The notes beneath the pieces were generated by a model. The model saw nothing but the letters and a program-made list of their open reading frames with translations, was not told the DNA's origin and ran no database searches. This document shows positions 16,221-24,917 of a DNA stretch of 64,000 bases, in pieces. This stretch comes from Candidatus Geothrix skivensis (GTDB taxonomy: Bacteria > Acidobacteriota > Holophagae > Holophagales > Holophagaceae), in the NCBI GenBank assembly GCA_016721195.1, contig JADKIO010000005.1, positions 928,001 to 992,000 of the forward strand, given 5' to 3'. Position numbers and translations under genes: made by a program. Every line of letters begins with the position of its first letter. The first letter of the stretch is position 1.

Positions 16221-16355
16221 TCCTCCTCATCGATGTCCCGACTCTGCGCGAGCAGGGCGCAGCCCAAGCGCGCAGGAGCGGCGCGCAGGAGCGCCGCGAT
16301 AGGAGGGAGAGGGCATTGGCTCCCGGGCGGAGGCCGGCATGATCCTCCTCATCGA
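16217..16355 (+). repeat. 122-bp insertion-like duplication at the trpE-trpG junction
   Basis: The 17-base sequence ATGATCCTCCTCATCGA occurs at 16217-16233, overlapping the trpE stop, and again at 16339-16355 as the actual trpG start. Between them is GC-rich sequence with internal repeats (GCGCGCAGGAGCG at two adjacent sites, and a GGCGC...GCGCC palindrome). The frame opened at 16217 runs 41 codons and ends in a TGA overlapping the second ATG as ATGA, so trpE, the mini-ORF and trpG remain translationally chained. A GGAGG element now stands before the second ATG. This resembles insertion of a small palindromic element with target duplication, or an imperfect tandem duplication. Confidence 0.75.
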
Positions 16356-16959
16356 CGCCCTGGATTCCTTCACCTACAACCTGGTGCAGGCTTTCGAAAC
16401 GCTGGGCACAAAGGTGCGCGTGGTGCGCCACGACGTCATCGCCCTGGAGGAGGCCAAGGCCCTCCGGCCCCTGGCCGTGGTGCTGTCGCCGGGGCCCGGT
16501 CATCCCACGGAAAGCCCCGCCCACATGGCGCTGGGCGCTTCCGACTGGGGAGTGCCCCTCCTCGGTGTCTGCCTGGGCCACCAGGCCCTGGCCGCCGCCA
16601 CGGGCGGGCGCGTGACCCGGGCCATCGAGCCCTTGCATGGCGAAGCCACGCCCCTTGAACACGACGGCACGGGCCTGTTCCAGGGACTCCCCATGGGCCT
16701 GCCCGTGGGACGCTACCACAGCCTCATCGCGGACCCGGTGACGCTGCCCCCCTGCTGGCGTGTCACCGGGCGCAGTCCCGGCGGCGAGATCATGGCCATG
16801 GAGCACCGCCACCTGCCCCGCTGGGGGGTGCAGTTCCATCCCGAGAGCATCCTCACGCCGGACGGTCCGGCCATGCTTGCCAACTTCCTGCGAATGGCCA
16901 AGTCGCTTTCGCAGACCAGCGATTTGTTTAGGTCGGTGGAGCGACAAAAGGGTCCCTAA
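16339..16959 (+). CDS. trpG: Anthranilate synthase component II (glutamine amidotransferase)
   Basis: 206 residues, a class I glutamine amidotransferase that supplies ammonia to TrpE. The catalytic triad is visible: Cys78 in GVCLGHQ, His167 and Glu169 in VQFHPES. The oxyanion-loop motif LSPGPGHP is at 49-56. The start is the ATG at 16339 (MILLIDALDSFTYNL), which has GGAGG five bases upstream. The sequence could also serve PabA in folate synthesis; no separate pabA is seen in the window, and position inside the trp operon indicates anthranilate as main role. The C-terminal tail after residue 185 is short and polar. Confidence 0.95.
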   Translation: MILLIDALDSFTYNLVQAFETLGTKVRVVRHDVIALEEAKALRPLAVVLSPGPGHPTESPAHMALGASDWGVPLLGVCLGHQALAAATGGRVTRAIEPLHGEATPLEHDGTGLFQGLPMGLPVGRYHSLIADPVTLPPCWRVTGRSPGGEIMAMEHRHLPRWGVQFHPESILTPDGPAMLANFLRMAKSLSQTSDLFRSVERQKGP

Positions 16960-16991
16960 CGGGAAAACCAGAACAGCACTGATTTTCCCGT
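16959..16991 (+). other. Inverted repeat between trpG and trpD
   Basis: ACGGGAAAA (16959-16967, starting in the trpG stop) and TTTTCCCGT (16983-16991) form a 9-bp stem with a 15-base loop in the 53-bp trpG-trpD gap. No U-tract follows. It could affect mRNA stability or processing; function not evident. Confidence 0.45.
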
Positions 16992-17012
16992 AATGCCCCC
17001 TAAGGAATCCCG

Positions 17013-18050
17013 ATGACGCTGCTCACCACCCACAACCCCATCCGTCCCCTGCCCGAGCCCACGGCCTCGGAGCTCATGCGCATCTTCATCGACCAGGACA
17101 CGGACGCCCTGCTGGTGGGTGCCTGCCTGGCCCTGTTGGCCCAGCGGGTGCCCGAGGCCCACGAACTGGCGGCCTTTGCCGACGCCCTGGCGGAAGTGGC
17201 CGTGCCCTTTCCGGCGGTGCCCGAGGGCGCCATCGATGTCGTGGGCACCGGGGGAGACGGCGCCTCCACCGCCAACCTCAGCACCCTCGCGGCCCTGTTG
17301 CTGCCCAGCCTCGGTGTGCCCGTGGTCAAGCACGGCAACCGTGCCGCCACGGGCGTTTGCGGCAGCGCCGACCTCATGGAGGCCCTGGCCTACGACCTGG
17401 CGCGGCCGATCCCTGACCTGCTCGAAGACATCCGGGCCCGGAAGTTCGCCTTCCTCTTCGCGCCGGGCTACCATCCGCTGCTGGGCCGCCTGCGGGAGAT
17501 CCGCAAGCGCCTGGGCATCCCCACCATCTTCAACCTGCTGGGCCCTCTGCTGAACCCCGGCCATCCCCCCCTGCAACTGCTGGGCGTGGCCCGGGAGGAA
17601 CTGATGGCGCCCATGGCCGGTGCCCTGGCGCGGCGTTCCAGCCTGCGCCGCGCCTTCGTGGTCCACGGCAAGGATGCGGAAGGCAGGGGGCTGGACGAGG
17701 CCTCCATCGAAGGCCCCACCTCCATCCTGGCTGTGGCGGAAGGAACCGTGGCCGCCCGCCAGGTGCTGGTGCCCCGGGAGCTTGGCCTGCTGCCGCCAAG
17801 TCGGGATGCCCTGCGGGTGGCCGATCGCGCCGAGGCCCTGGCGGTGGCCAGGGGCCTGCTGGCGGGCTCGGCCCACCAGGACTTCCGCCCGGCGGTGGCG
17901 GATGCGGTGGCGCTCCAGGCGGCCCTGGGGCTCCACCTGCACCGGAACGAAGGACTGGCGGGTCTCGCCGCTACGCTGCGGGAAACCAGAGAACAGCTCG
18001 ACCGGGGCTTCCCACTGCCCTTCGCCCTGCCCGGGGAGTCCCGGCCTTGA
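17013..18050 (+). CDS. trpD: Anthranilate phosphoribosyltransferase
   Basis: 345 residues. It transfers phosphoribose from PRPP to anthranilate. Motifs: the PRPP-binding GTGGDGAST (about 78-86), KHGNRAATGVCGSADLMEAL (about 109-128), FLFAPGYHPLL and IFNLLGPLLNP. The last replaces the usual R-T-x-F-N-x-x-G-P-L-x-N-P pattern with I-x-T-I-F-N, still consistent. The C-terminal third is more divergent but contains VHGKDAEGRGLDEASIEGPT, corresponding to the common V-x-G-x-x-G-x-DE motif. The stop overlaps the trpC ATG by one base (TGATG). Confidence 0.96.
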   Translation: MTLLTTHNPIRPLPEPTASELMRIFIDQDTDALLVGACLALLAQRVPEAHELAAFADALAEVAVPFPAVPEGAIDVVGTGGDGASTANLSTLAALLLPSLGVPVVKHGNRAATGVCGSADLMEALAYDLARPIPDLLEDIRARKFAFLFAPGYHPLLGRLREIRKRLGIPTIFNLLGPLLNPGHPPLQLLGVAREELMAPMAGALARRSSLRRAFVVHGKDAEGRGLDEASIEGPTSILAVAEGTVAARQVLVPRELGLLPPSRDALRVADRAEALAVARGLLAGSAHQDFRPAVADAVALQAALGLHLHRNEGLAGLAATLRETREQLDRGFPLPFALPGESRP

Positions 18051-18866
18051 TGACCCTGCCTGATCCCGCCGCTCTCGTCCAGGGGACCGGCCTGCCGACG
18101 GGTTCCCTCCTGCAGAAGGTGCTGGCCTCCGAATTGGAACGGGTGGGGGGTCTTCCGGCCCCGCCCGCCGGTCGTCCCAGGCCGGATGCCCGGCCCTTCG
18201 AAACCGCCCTGCGGCGGGACGCGGTCCTCCGGGGGGGCGCCGTCATCGCCGAATACAAGCAGGCCTCCCCTTCCCTCGGCCCCTTCGCCCTGGGCACGGC
18301 CCCTCCTGCCCCAGCTCCAGGCCTACCGGGAGGGGGGAGCCTCGGCCTTTTCCATCCTGGCGGAACCGACGCACTTCAGAGGCTCGGTCGAACACATCCA
18401 GCGGGCCGCCAGCCTGGGCCTGCCAAGGCTCTACAAGGGCTTCGTGATCGCAGAGGCCCAGCTGGCGGAGGCAGAGGCCTCGGGCGCCGAAGCCGTGCTG
18501 CTCATCGTCCGGGTGCTCAAGGCCCACACGGCGGCCTTCGCCGATGCCGCCAGGGCCCGTGGCCTGGAACCCCTGGTGGAGCTGCACGATCTGACCGAAG
18601 TGGGCTTCGCGCAGGCCGCGGGGGCCCGCCTGGTGGGCATCAATGCCCGGGATCTCTCCACCTTCAACCTGGGGGTGCCCACCGCAGGGCCCCTGCGCCA
18701 GGCCTTCCCCGACGCCGTGCTCATCCGCGAATCCGGTCTGGCCACGCCGGAGGATGCCCAGGCCGCGCTGCGGGCGGGCTTCGACGCCGTGCTCATCGGC
18801 GAGGCCCTCATGCGGAGCGCGGACCCACGGGACTTCCTCAGTCGCATCCTGACGGGGCTGCGATGA
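18050..18866 (+). pseudogene. trpC: Indole-3-glycerol-phosphate synthase, frameshifted
   Basis: The N-terminal part (18050 to about 18297) encodes LLQKVLASELERVGG and VIAEYKQASPSLG with the conserved beta-1 Lys; the rest lies in the next frame (about 18299-18866), with the family motifs GINARDLSTFNL and IRESGLATPEDA. One base too many in ACGGCCCC (18296-18303) separates them; removing it would restore a continuous ~271-residue protein. Every other feature is intact: start coupled to trpD by TGATG, stop overlapping trpF as ATGA. Since all six other trp genes are intact, a sequencing error or a very recent mutation is more likely than long-standing decay. It would close the indole ring of IGP. 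Confidence 0.88.
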
Positions 18867-19483
18867 GGCCCCTCGCCAAGGTCTGTGGCCTGGTCCGTGC
18901 CGAAGACGTGGCCTTCGCGGCGGCGGAGGGCGCCGATCTGCTGGGCTTCGTATGCCATCCATCCAGTCCAAGGCACTGCGGGGATCTGGCCGTGGCCGCC
19001 CCGTTCCTGGATCGGGCCGTGCTGGTGCAGGTGGCCGATGACGCGGAGACGATCCTGGCCACGGCCCAGCGTCATGGCTTCCACAGGGTCCAGCCCTACC
19101 TTTCCCCAGGCACGCGGGAGCAAGGCATCCGTCGGCTGCGGGAGGCGGGCCTCCATGTGCTGCTGCCCTGGGCGGACGAACCGGATCAGGCCCAGGTGGT
19201 CGCCGATCTCTACCTCTGGGAACCCGGCGCCCAGGCCACGGGGCTGCTTGGGGGCTCCGGACAAGGTCATGCCATGGCCCACCCGCCTCCGGGACCTTTC
19301 CTGCTGGCCGGAGGCCTGGAGGCCATCAATCTGGCCTGCCGAGTGGACGCGATTCCGGCGACCCTGCGTCACCACCTGCGCGGCGTGGACGCGGCGAGCC
19401 GGCTGGAGGCCTCGCCCGGCTGCAAGGATCCCGAAAAGGTTCGCGCCTTCATCCGCCTGGCCCACGCCCTGGAGTCCCCATGA
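18863..19483 (+). CDS. trpF: Phosphoribosylanthranilate isomerase
   Basis: 206 residues, the usual length. It catalyses the Amadori rearrangement of PRA to CdRP. The N-terminal LAKVCGLVRAEDVAFA matches the KICG-x-x-x-x-x-D motif with the catalytic Cys; LLGFVCHPSSPR corresponds to GFxFxxxSPR. The C-terminal phosphate-binding region is FLLAGGLEAINL followed by GVDAASRLEASPGCKDPEKV, matching the G-x-D-x-x-S-G-x-E-x-x-x-G-x-K-D pattern with catalytic Asp. Overlaps trpC (ATGA) and trpB (ATGA), so coupled translation is expected. Confidence 0.94.
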   Translation: MRPLAKVCGLVRAEDVAFAAAEGADLLGFVCHPSSPRHCGDLAVAAPFLDRAVLVQVADDAETILATAQRHGFHRVQPYLSPGTREQGIRRLREAGLHVLLPWADEPDQAQVVADLYLWEPGAQATGLLGGSGQGHAMAHPPPGPFLLAGGLEAINLACRVDAIPATLRHHLRGVDAASRLEASPGCKDPEKVRAFIRLAHALESP

Positions 19484-20664
19484 CCACCGGATTCAGCCTT
19501 TCCTCGCGCTTCGGAACCCAGTCCCTGGGGGGCTGCTACGCTCCGGAAACCCTCATGCAGCCCCTCCTGGACCTGGAGGCAGCCTTCCGTGCCGCGCTGG
19601 CGGATCCGGCCTTCGAGGCGGAACTTAAGACCGAGCTGCGGAACTTCGTGGGCCGGCCCACACCCCTCACGCCCGCGCCCAGGCTGGCTGCGAAGCTGGG
19701 GCTGAAGGCGCTGTTCCTGAAGCGGGAGGACCTCACCCACACCGGCGCCCACAAGATCAACAACGCCCTGGCCCAGGCCATCCTGGCCCGGCGCATGGGC
19801 AAGACCGAGATCATCGCGGAGACTGGCGCCGGGCAACACGGCGTGGCCACCGCCGCGGCCTGCGCGCGGCTGGGTCTGGCCTGCACGGTCTACATGGGCG
19901 TCACGGACATGGCCCGCCAGGCGCCGAACGTGGCCCGCATGCGGCTCTTCGGCACCCGGGTGGTGCCGGTGGAGGCGGGGCAGGGCACCCTCAAGGAGGC
20001 CGTGAATGAGGCCCTGCGGGCCTGGGCGGGCTCCTGCGACCGCGCCCACTACATCCTGGGTTCGGCCCTGGGCCCCCATCCCTTCCCCACCCTGGTGCGC
20101 AGCTTCCAGACAGTGATTGGCGAGGAGGCCAGGGCCCAGGTGCTGGAGCAGTCCGGCGCCCTGCCGGAGGTCGTTCTCGCCTGTGCGGGCGGCGGCAGCA
20201 ACGGCCTGGGCCTGCTGGTGCCCTTCCTTGGGGATGCCCTGCGCCGGGTGGCGGTGGAGGCCGGCGGCCACGGCATGGTCCTCGGCGAACATGCGGCACG
20301 GCTCGATGGCGGGCGCATGGGCGTGCTCCACGGCTGCAAGACCCTGCTGCTCCAGGATGAGCACGGGCACACCGCAGAGACGGCGAGCATCAGTGCGGGA
20401 CTGGACTACCCGGCCCTGGGGCCGGAACTCGCGGCCCTGGTGCTGGACCGCAAGGTTGAAGTCCGGCGCGCTTCCGATGACGAGGCCCTACTCGGGGCGC
20501 GCCAGCTTTGTGAGGCCGAAGGCATTCTTCCGGCTTTGGAAAGCAGCCACGCCCTGGCGCTGCTTCCCGCCCTGGCCGCCGAGGGCGTCGCCACCATCCT
20601 GCTGGGGCTCAGCGGCCGCGGCGACAAGGACCTGTCCACCTACCAGGCCCGATTGGGGATCTGA
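19480..20664 (+). CDS. trpB: Tryptophan synthase beta chain
   Basis: 394 residues. It is a PLP enzyme that condenses indole with serine. The PLP Lys is Lys92 in HTGAHKINN; ETGAGQHGVATA, the glycine-rich phosphate loop CAGGGSNG and LSGRGDKD near the C-terminus are all in place. The N-terminal RFGTQSLGGCYAPETLMQPL is family-typical for TrpB1, which works in complex with TrpA. The ATG overlaps the trpF stop by four bases. Trp-substrate loop residues look normal. Confidence 0.97.
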   Translation: MTTGFSLSSRFGTQSLGGCYAPETLMQPLLDLEAAFRAALADPAFEAELKTELRNFVGRPTPLTPAPRLAAKLGLKALFLKREDLTHTGAHKINNALAQAILARRMGKTEIIAETGAGQHGVATAAACARLGLACTVYMGVTDMARQAPNVARMRLFGTRVVPVEAGQGTLKEAVNEALRAWAGSCDRAHYILGSALGPHPFPTLVRSFQTVIGEEARAQVLEQSGALPEVVLACAGGGSNGLGLLVPFLGDALRRVAVEAGGHGMVLGEHAARLDGGRMGVLHGCKTLLLQDEHGHTAETASISAGLDYPALGPELAALVLDRKVEVRRASDDEALLGARQLCEAEGILPALESSHALALLPALAAEGVATILLGLSGRGDKDLSTYQARLGI

Positions 20665-20665
20665 G

Positions 20666-21421
20666 ATGAATCCACTGCTTCCCTTCCTCATGGCCGGCGA
20701 TCCTTCGCTGGAAGCCCTTCCTGGCCTGCTGTCTGAAGCCAGGAGCCTTGGCATCGAAGCCATGGAGCTGGGCCTGCCCCATTCGGATCCCATCGCCGAT
20801 GGCCCGGTGCTTCAGGCGGCGGCCCAGCGCGCCATTGGCCGTGGTGCGACGCCGCTGCGGGTGCTGGAGGCTCTGGCGGGGATCACCGACAGCCCCGACG
20901 TGATTCTCTTCACCTACCTCAATCCCCTGCTCCAGATCGGGGCCAGGCGGCTGCAGACCCTGCTGGCACCGACGCCCGTGAAGGCCCTGCTTGTGGTGGA
21001 CCTGCCCTTCGGGGAGGAACCCGCCTTCGAGGCGGACCTGCGCGCCGCGGGCTATCCCGTGGTGCCCCTGCTGGCCCCGACCACCACCTTGGAGCGGGCC
21101 CGGCAGATCCTGTTGGAACGCCCTGATCCCGGGCCAGGCGCACCCTTCGCCCAGCGCTTCGCCTATGTGGTGGCCCGGCTCGGCGTCACCGGCACGGGGC
21201 AGGCCATGGACCTGGGACCGGTGTCGGCGCGCATCCAGCAGCTTCGGACCATTTCGGCCCGCCCCCTGGCGGTGGGCTTCGGGCTGTCGGATCCACGGAG
21301 CCTGGCGGCGGTCCGTGCCCTGGGCGCCACCCCAGTGGTGGGGTCGGCCCTGGTGCAGGAACTGGCTTCCGGGAGAGGCCTTTCCGACATGCTCTCCGGG
21401 CGGCTGGTTGGTGATGCCTAG
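20666..21421 (+). CDS. trpA: Tryptophan synthase alpha chain
   Basis: 251 residues, slightly short for the family (about 265). It cleaves indole-3-glycerol phosphate and passes indole to TrpB. The catalytic residues correspond to Glu34 (AMELGLPHSDP) and Asp45 (DPIADGP). The later loop reads YVVARLGVTGTG, where the usual form is YLxSRAGVTG, and GFGLSDPRSLAAV binds phosphate. The start is one base after the trpB stop, the last gene of the operon. No clear terminator follows within the 145 bp before the next gene. Confidence 0.95.
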   Translation: MNPLLPFLMAGDPSLEALPGLLSEARSLGIEAMELGLPHSDPIADGPVLQAAAQRAIGRGATPLRVLEALAGITDSPDVILFTYLNPLLQIGARRLQTLLAPTPVKALLVVDLPFGEEPAFEADLRAAGYPVVPLLAPTTTLERARQILLERPDPGPGAPFAQRFAYVVARLGVTGTGQAMDLGPVSARIQQLRTISARPLAVGFGLSDPRSLAAVRALGATPVVGSALVQELASGRGLSDMLSGRLVGDA

Positions 21422-21566
21422 ATCGTGAATCAGGATGCTTTTCCGGGATGTTCCGGGAATGGTTGCAGGCCACCGGTGATTTGGTATCGTGGTCCATCTT
21501 CATCCCTACGGAATCGGCTGGCGACAGCCACTCACCCCGGGAATCCGGGTCAGGAGCTATGCCCCT

Positions 21567-23066
21567 ATGAGCCATCGTTCACGCCTCACCCTCACAGCCC
21601 TCACCCTGGTCGCCGCCACCGCCTTCGCCCCCCAGGCCCAGGCCAGCGGCTTCCAGCTCCGTGAACAGAGCCCCCTCTCCCAGGGCAACGCCTTCGCCGG
21701 GGTCAGCGCCGGCGGTGGCGACATCAGCTCGCTGTACTTCAACCCGGCGGTGATGACCCAGTACGAGGGCATCCAGTACTCCTTCGGCGGCACCTACGTC
21801 AACCTGAGCGCCAAGTTCGAAGGTGCTGCGGCCACCCGCACGCCGGTGCTGCTGGGCCTCGGCTTCCAGAGCGCGCCCATCACGGGCACCAACCTGAACA
21901 CCATCTCGGGCGCCTCCAGCCACCCCAATGCCGCCATCTCGGCGGTGCTGCCCGAGTTCAACATCATGTACAGCGTGAGCAAGGACCTGAAGGTGGGCCT
22001 GTCGCTGAACGTGCCCTTCGGGCTCACCACCGAGTACGAAAGCAACTGGATCGGACGCTACCATGCGCTGAAATCCGATCTGAAGACCATCGACATTTCC
22101 CCGAGCATCGCCTACCGCGTCTCGCCGTCCATCACCATTGGCGCAGCCTTCATCGTCCGCAAGGCCGATGCGGAGCTCAGCAACTCCGTGGACTACGGCT
22201 CGGCCCTCGCCCTGAAGGTGGGGCCCGCCCTGGCGGCCGCCGGACTTTCCACGGTGTCACCGGGCCCCGGCCAGAACAGCCCGGTGGCCAACGTGGCCAT
22301 GGGCGCGCCCAATGCTACCTTCGGCACGCCCGGCTTCGCCATTCCCGGGGCCTGGGATGGCCAGGCAGGGTTGAAAGGAGATGGCTGGGGCTATGGCTAC
22401 AAGGTGGGCATGACCTTCCAGCCTTCCGAGCAGTTCCGTCTCGGCCTCGCCTATAACGGAGCCATGTCCATGACCCTGAAGGGGGATGCCTCCTTCTCGT
22501 TCCCCGCTGCCTTGCCCGCCACGGACCTGGCCGCCCTGAACGCCGCCGGACTTCGCAATGGCAAAGGCTCCGCTGAACTCAAACTACCGGCCACCACCTC
22601 CCTGGGCTTCGACTGGAAGGCCACGCCCACCTTCTCCCTGCAGGGCGAGGTGGCCCGCACCAGCTGGTCCGTATTCAAGGAACTCCGGGTGAAGTTCGAA
22701 ACGGGCGCCCCGGATAGCATCACCGATGAAAGCTGGAACGACACCACCTTCATCTCCGTGGGCGGCACCTGGATCCTCAATCCGAAATGGACCTTCCGGG
22801 CCGGACTCGCCTTCGATAACAGCGCCGTGGACGATGCCCACCGCACGCCCCGCATTCCCGACAATGACCGCAAGTGGGTCTCCTTCGGCTGCAGCTACCA
22901 GTACTCGAAGAAGGCGATCGTCGACATCGGCTACAGCCGGCTCTTCATCGCCGACGGCAAGACCCAGCTCACCGCCGCCGGGGACAATGTCACCCGCGGG
23001 AACCTCAGCGGCACCATCAAGGCCGCCATCAACATCCTGGGCGCTTCGCTGCGGTACAGCTTCTAG
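21567..23066 (+). CDS. FadL/TodX-type outer-membrane porin (OMPP1 family)
   Basis: 499 residues. The ATG at 21567 has AGGAG ten bases upstream and gives a Sec signal (MSHRSRLTLTALTLVAATAFAPQAQA). The mature N-terminus, SGFQLREQSPLSQGNAFAG followed by SSLYFNPAVM, is the FadL hatch signature (x-N-P-A). The rest is a beta-barrel with alternating aromatic strands, ending in an aromatic residue (SLRYSF), the outer-membrane insertion signal. FadL proteins import long-chain fatty acids or other hydrophobic compounds by lateral diffusion. The nearby thiolase is consistent with lipid use, but substrate is not determined. Confidence 0.92.
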   Translation: MSHRSRLTLTALTLVAATAFAPQAQASGFQLREQSPLSQGNAFAGVSAGGGDISSLYFNPAVMTQYEGIQYSFGGTYVNLSAKFEGAAATRTPVLLGLGFQSAPITGTNLNTISGASSHPNAAISAVLPEFNIMYSVSKDLKVGLSLNVPFGLTTEYESNWIGRYHALKSDLKTIDISPSIAYRVSPSITIGAAFIVRKADAELSNSVDYGSALALKVGPALAAAGLSTVSPGPGQNSPVANVAMGAPNATFGTPGFAIPGAWDGQAGLKGDGWGYGYKVGMTFQPSEQFRLGLAYNGAMSMTLKGDASFSFPAALPATDLAALNAAGLRNGKGSAELKLPATTSLGFDWKATPTFSLQGEVARTSWSVFKELRVKFETGAPDSITDESWNDTTFISVGGTWILNPKWTFRAGLAFDNSAVDDAHRTPRIPDNDRKWVSFGCSYQYSKKAIVDIGYSRLFIADGKTQLTAAGDNVTRGNLSGTIKAAINILGASLRYSF

Positions 23067-23080
23067 CCGGTCATTCTCCT

Positions 23081-23122
23081 ACGCAGAAATGGGGGCCAGC
23101 TTGCCGGCCCCCATTTCTGCGT
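23081..23122. terminator. Bidirectional terminator between fadL-like and thiolase genes
   Basis: Perfect 17-bp stem: ACGCAGAAATGGGGGCC (23081-23097) with GGCCCCCATTTCTGCGT (23106-23122), 8-base loop. It lies between convergent genes. Confidence 0.9.
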
Positions 23123-23143
23123 CAGAACGGCTTCGCCGCTGAG

Positions 23144-24316
23144 CTACACCCGCTCCACCGCCATGGCGATGGCGTTGCCGCCCCCCAGGCACAGGGCGGC
23201 GATGCCGCGCTGCTTGTCCAGGCGCGTCAGCGCATGGAGCAACGTGGCCATCACCCGGGCACCACTCGCCCCAATGGGATGGCCCAGCGCCACGGCCCCG
23301 CCATGGACATTGACGCGGTCCGCCGGCAGGTCCAGCTCCTGCAGGGTGGCCACCAGCTGCACGGCGAAGGCTTCGTTGATCTCCCAGAGGTCCACGTCCG
23401 CCACGGTCCAGCCCACCTTGGCCAGCAGCTGGCGGATGGCCTCCACCGGCGCCATGAGCACCCACTCGGGATCCAGCCCGGCGGTGGCGGTGCCGAGGAT
23501 CCGGGCCTGGATGGGCAGCCCGTGGGTCCGGGCGAAGAACTCGGTACTGACCAGGGCGGCGGCGGCGCCATCGTTGACGCTGGGGGCGTTGCCGGCGGTG
23601 ACGGTGCCATCCTTCCTGAAGGCCGGCCGCAGCTTCGCCAGGGACTCCGGTGTGGAATCGGCACGGGGGCCCTCGTCCTCGCTCACCATCAGGTCGCCCT
23701 TTTTCCCGGGCACGGCGATGGGCACGATCTCGGCTGCGAAGGCGCCGCTGCGCATGGCTTCCAGGGCCTTGCGGTGGCTTCCGGCGGCCCAGGCGTCCTG
23801 GGCCTCGCGGGTGATGCCGTACTTGGTCGCCACCAGTTCGCCGGTGTGGCCCATGTGCTGGTCCGTCAGGGCGCACCAGAGGCCATCCAGGATCATGGCG
23901 TCCTTGGCCTCGGTGTGGCCCATGCGGGCGCCGTTGCGCAGCTTGGGCAGCAGGTAGGGGGCGTTGGACATGGACTCCATGCCGCCTGCCAGCACGATGT
24001 CATGGTCGCCCACCCGCACCGCATTGGCGGCCAGCTGGATGGCCTTGAGGCCGCTGCCACAGACCTTGTTGATGGTGAGGGCCGAAATGCTGGGGGGCAG
24101 GCCCCCCCGCAGGGCGGCCTGGCGGGCGGGGGCCTGGCCCACGCCCGCGCCCACCACGTTTCCGAAGATGGCCTCGGTGGGCGTGACACCAGGCAGCGCC
24201 GCCAGCAGGGCCTTCACCACCTGGGCCGCCAGATCCGGTGCCGTCAAGGGCGCCAGGGCCCCCTGGAACTTGCCAATGGGGCTGCGGAGCGAATGCAGAA
24301 TGACGGCTTGGGACAT
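23144..24316 (-). CDS. Acetyl-CoA acetyltransferase (thiolase)
   Basis: 390 residues, standard thiolase length. It interconverts two acetyl-CoA and acetoacetyl-CoA, or cleaves 3-ketoacyl-CoA. All catalytic residues are visible: nucleophile Cys86 in NKVCGSGLKA, His346 in GGAVALGHPIGASGAR and Cys376 in ALCLGGGNAIA. The sequence resembles the biosynthetic/AtoB group more than FadA, but this distinction is weak from motifs. Downstream of it on the plus strand is the fadL-like gene. Upstream the divIVA and yggT genes lie on the same strand with a 38-bp gap. Confidence 0.94.
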   Translation of the reverse strand: MSQAVILHSLRSPIGKFQGALAPLTAPDLAAQVVKALLAALPGVTPTEAIFGNVVGAGVGQAPARQAALRGGLPPSISALTINKVCGSGLKAIQLAANAVRVGDHDIVLAGGMESMSNAPYLLPKLRNGARMGHTEAKDAMILDGLWCALTDQHMGHTGELVATKYGITREAQDAWAAGSHRKALEAMRSGAFAAEIVPIAVPGKKGDLMVSEDEGPRADSTPESLAKLRPAFRKDGTVTAGNAPSVNDGAAAALVSTEFFARTHGLPIQARILGTATAGLDPEWVLMAPVEAIRQLLAKVGWTVADVDLWEINEAFAVQLVATLQELDLPADRVNVHGGAVALGHPIGASGARVMATLLHALTRLDKQRGIAALCLGGGNAIAMAVERV

Positions 24317-24354
24317 GGATACTCCTGGGCCCGGGGGGGCCGGTCGGCATCAGG

Positions 24355-24906
24355 CTAGGTGCCGGGAATGGGCCGCTGCTTGGGGGATGGGAAGGCCTCG
24401 TCGAGGGCGCTGAGATCCAGATGCTCGAGGTTCAGGGTGGGTGGCGCCGCCAGGTAGATATCGGGGGCGTCCTCCTGCAGGTGGCGGCGGGTGCGGTCCA
24501 TGAGGGCTTCCACCTCCCGCAGGAACTTCAGCCGTTCCATCTTCAGGTTCCGCAGGTGGACTTCCATCTCCACCACGTGCTGCTGGGCTTCGCGGATGAT
24601 CTCTTCGGCCTTGAACTGGGCCTCGCGGATCACCAGATCCTTTTCGCGGTTGGCGCCATCCAGCACGTCTTCCCGGGTGCGCTGGGCCTGGAGGAGGGTC
24701 TCCCGGAAGATCCGGTCCTGGTCCTGGTACTGGCGGAGGCGCTCCCGGTTGTCGAGGATCTCCTCCTTCAGCTTCTGGTTTTCCGCCAGGACTTCCTCCC
24801 ACTCCCCGGCGATCTCGTGGAGAAAAGTCCGTACTTCGGATTCCTCGAGGCCCCGGAAGACCTTTTCGAATTCCCGGCGCTGGATGTCGAGCGGCGTGTA
24901 TTTCAT
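24355..24906 (-). CDS. divIVA: DivIVA-domain coiled-coil protein
   Basis: 183 residues. The N-terminal MKYTPLDIQRREFEKVFRG followed by EVRTFL matches the DivIVA lipid-binding head (x-PLDI-x-x-x-x-F-x-x-x-x-R-G-Y-D-x-x-E-V-x-x-FL). A long coiled coil runs from about 30 to 145. The C-terminal tail (DAPDIYLAAPPTLNLEHLDL) is acidic/proline-rich and variable. GGAGG precedes the ATG. DivIVA proteins assemble at negatively curved membranes and recruit division or polar proteins. The yggT neighbour, 11 bp upstream, matches a common divIVA-yggT arrangement. Confidence 0.92.
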   Translation of the reverse strand: MKYTPLDIQRREFEKVFRGLEESEVRTFLHEIAGEWEEVLAENQKLKEEILDNRERLRQYQDQDRIFRETLLQAQRTREDVLDGANREKDLVIREAQFKAEEIIREAQQHVVEMEVHLRNLKMERLKFLREVEALMDRTRRHLQEDAPDIYLAAPPTLNLEHLDLSALDEAFPSPKQRPIPGT

Positions 24907-24917
24907 GCGGCCTCCAG

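Noticed and set aside
16234..16338. The 41-codon ORF between trpE and trpG as a real small protein
   Set aside because: Its first codons copy the trpG start and the rest is Arg/Ala-rich repeat; most likely a by-product of the insertion.
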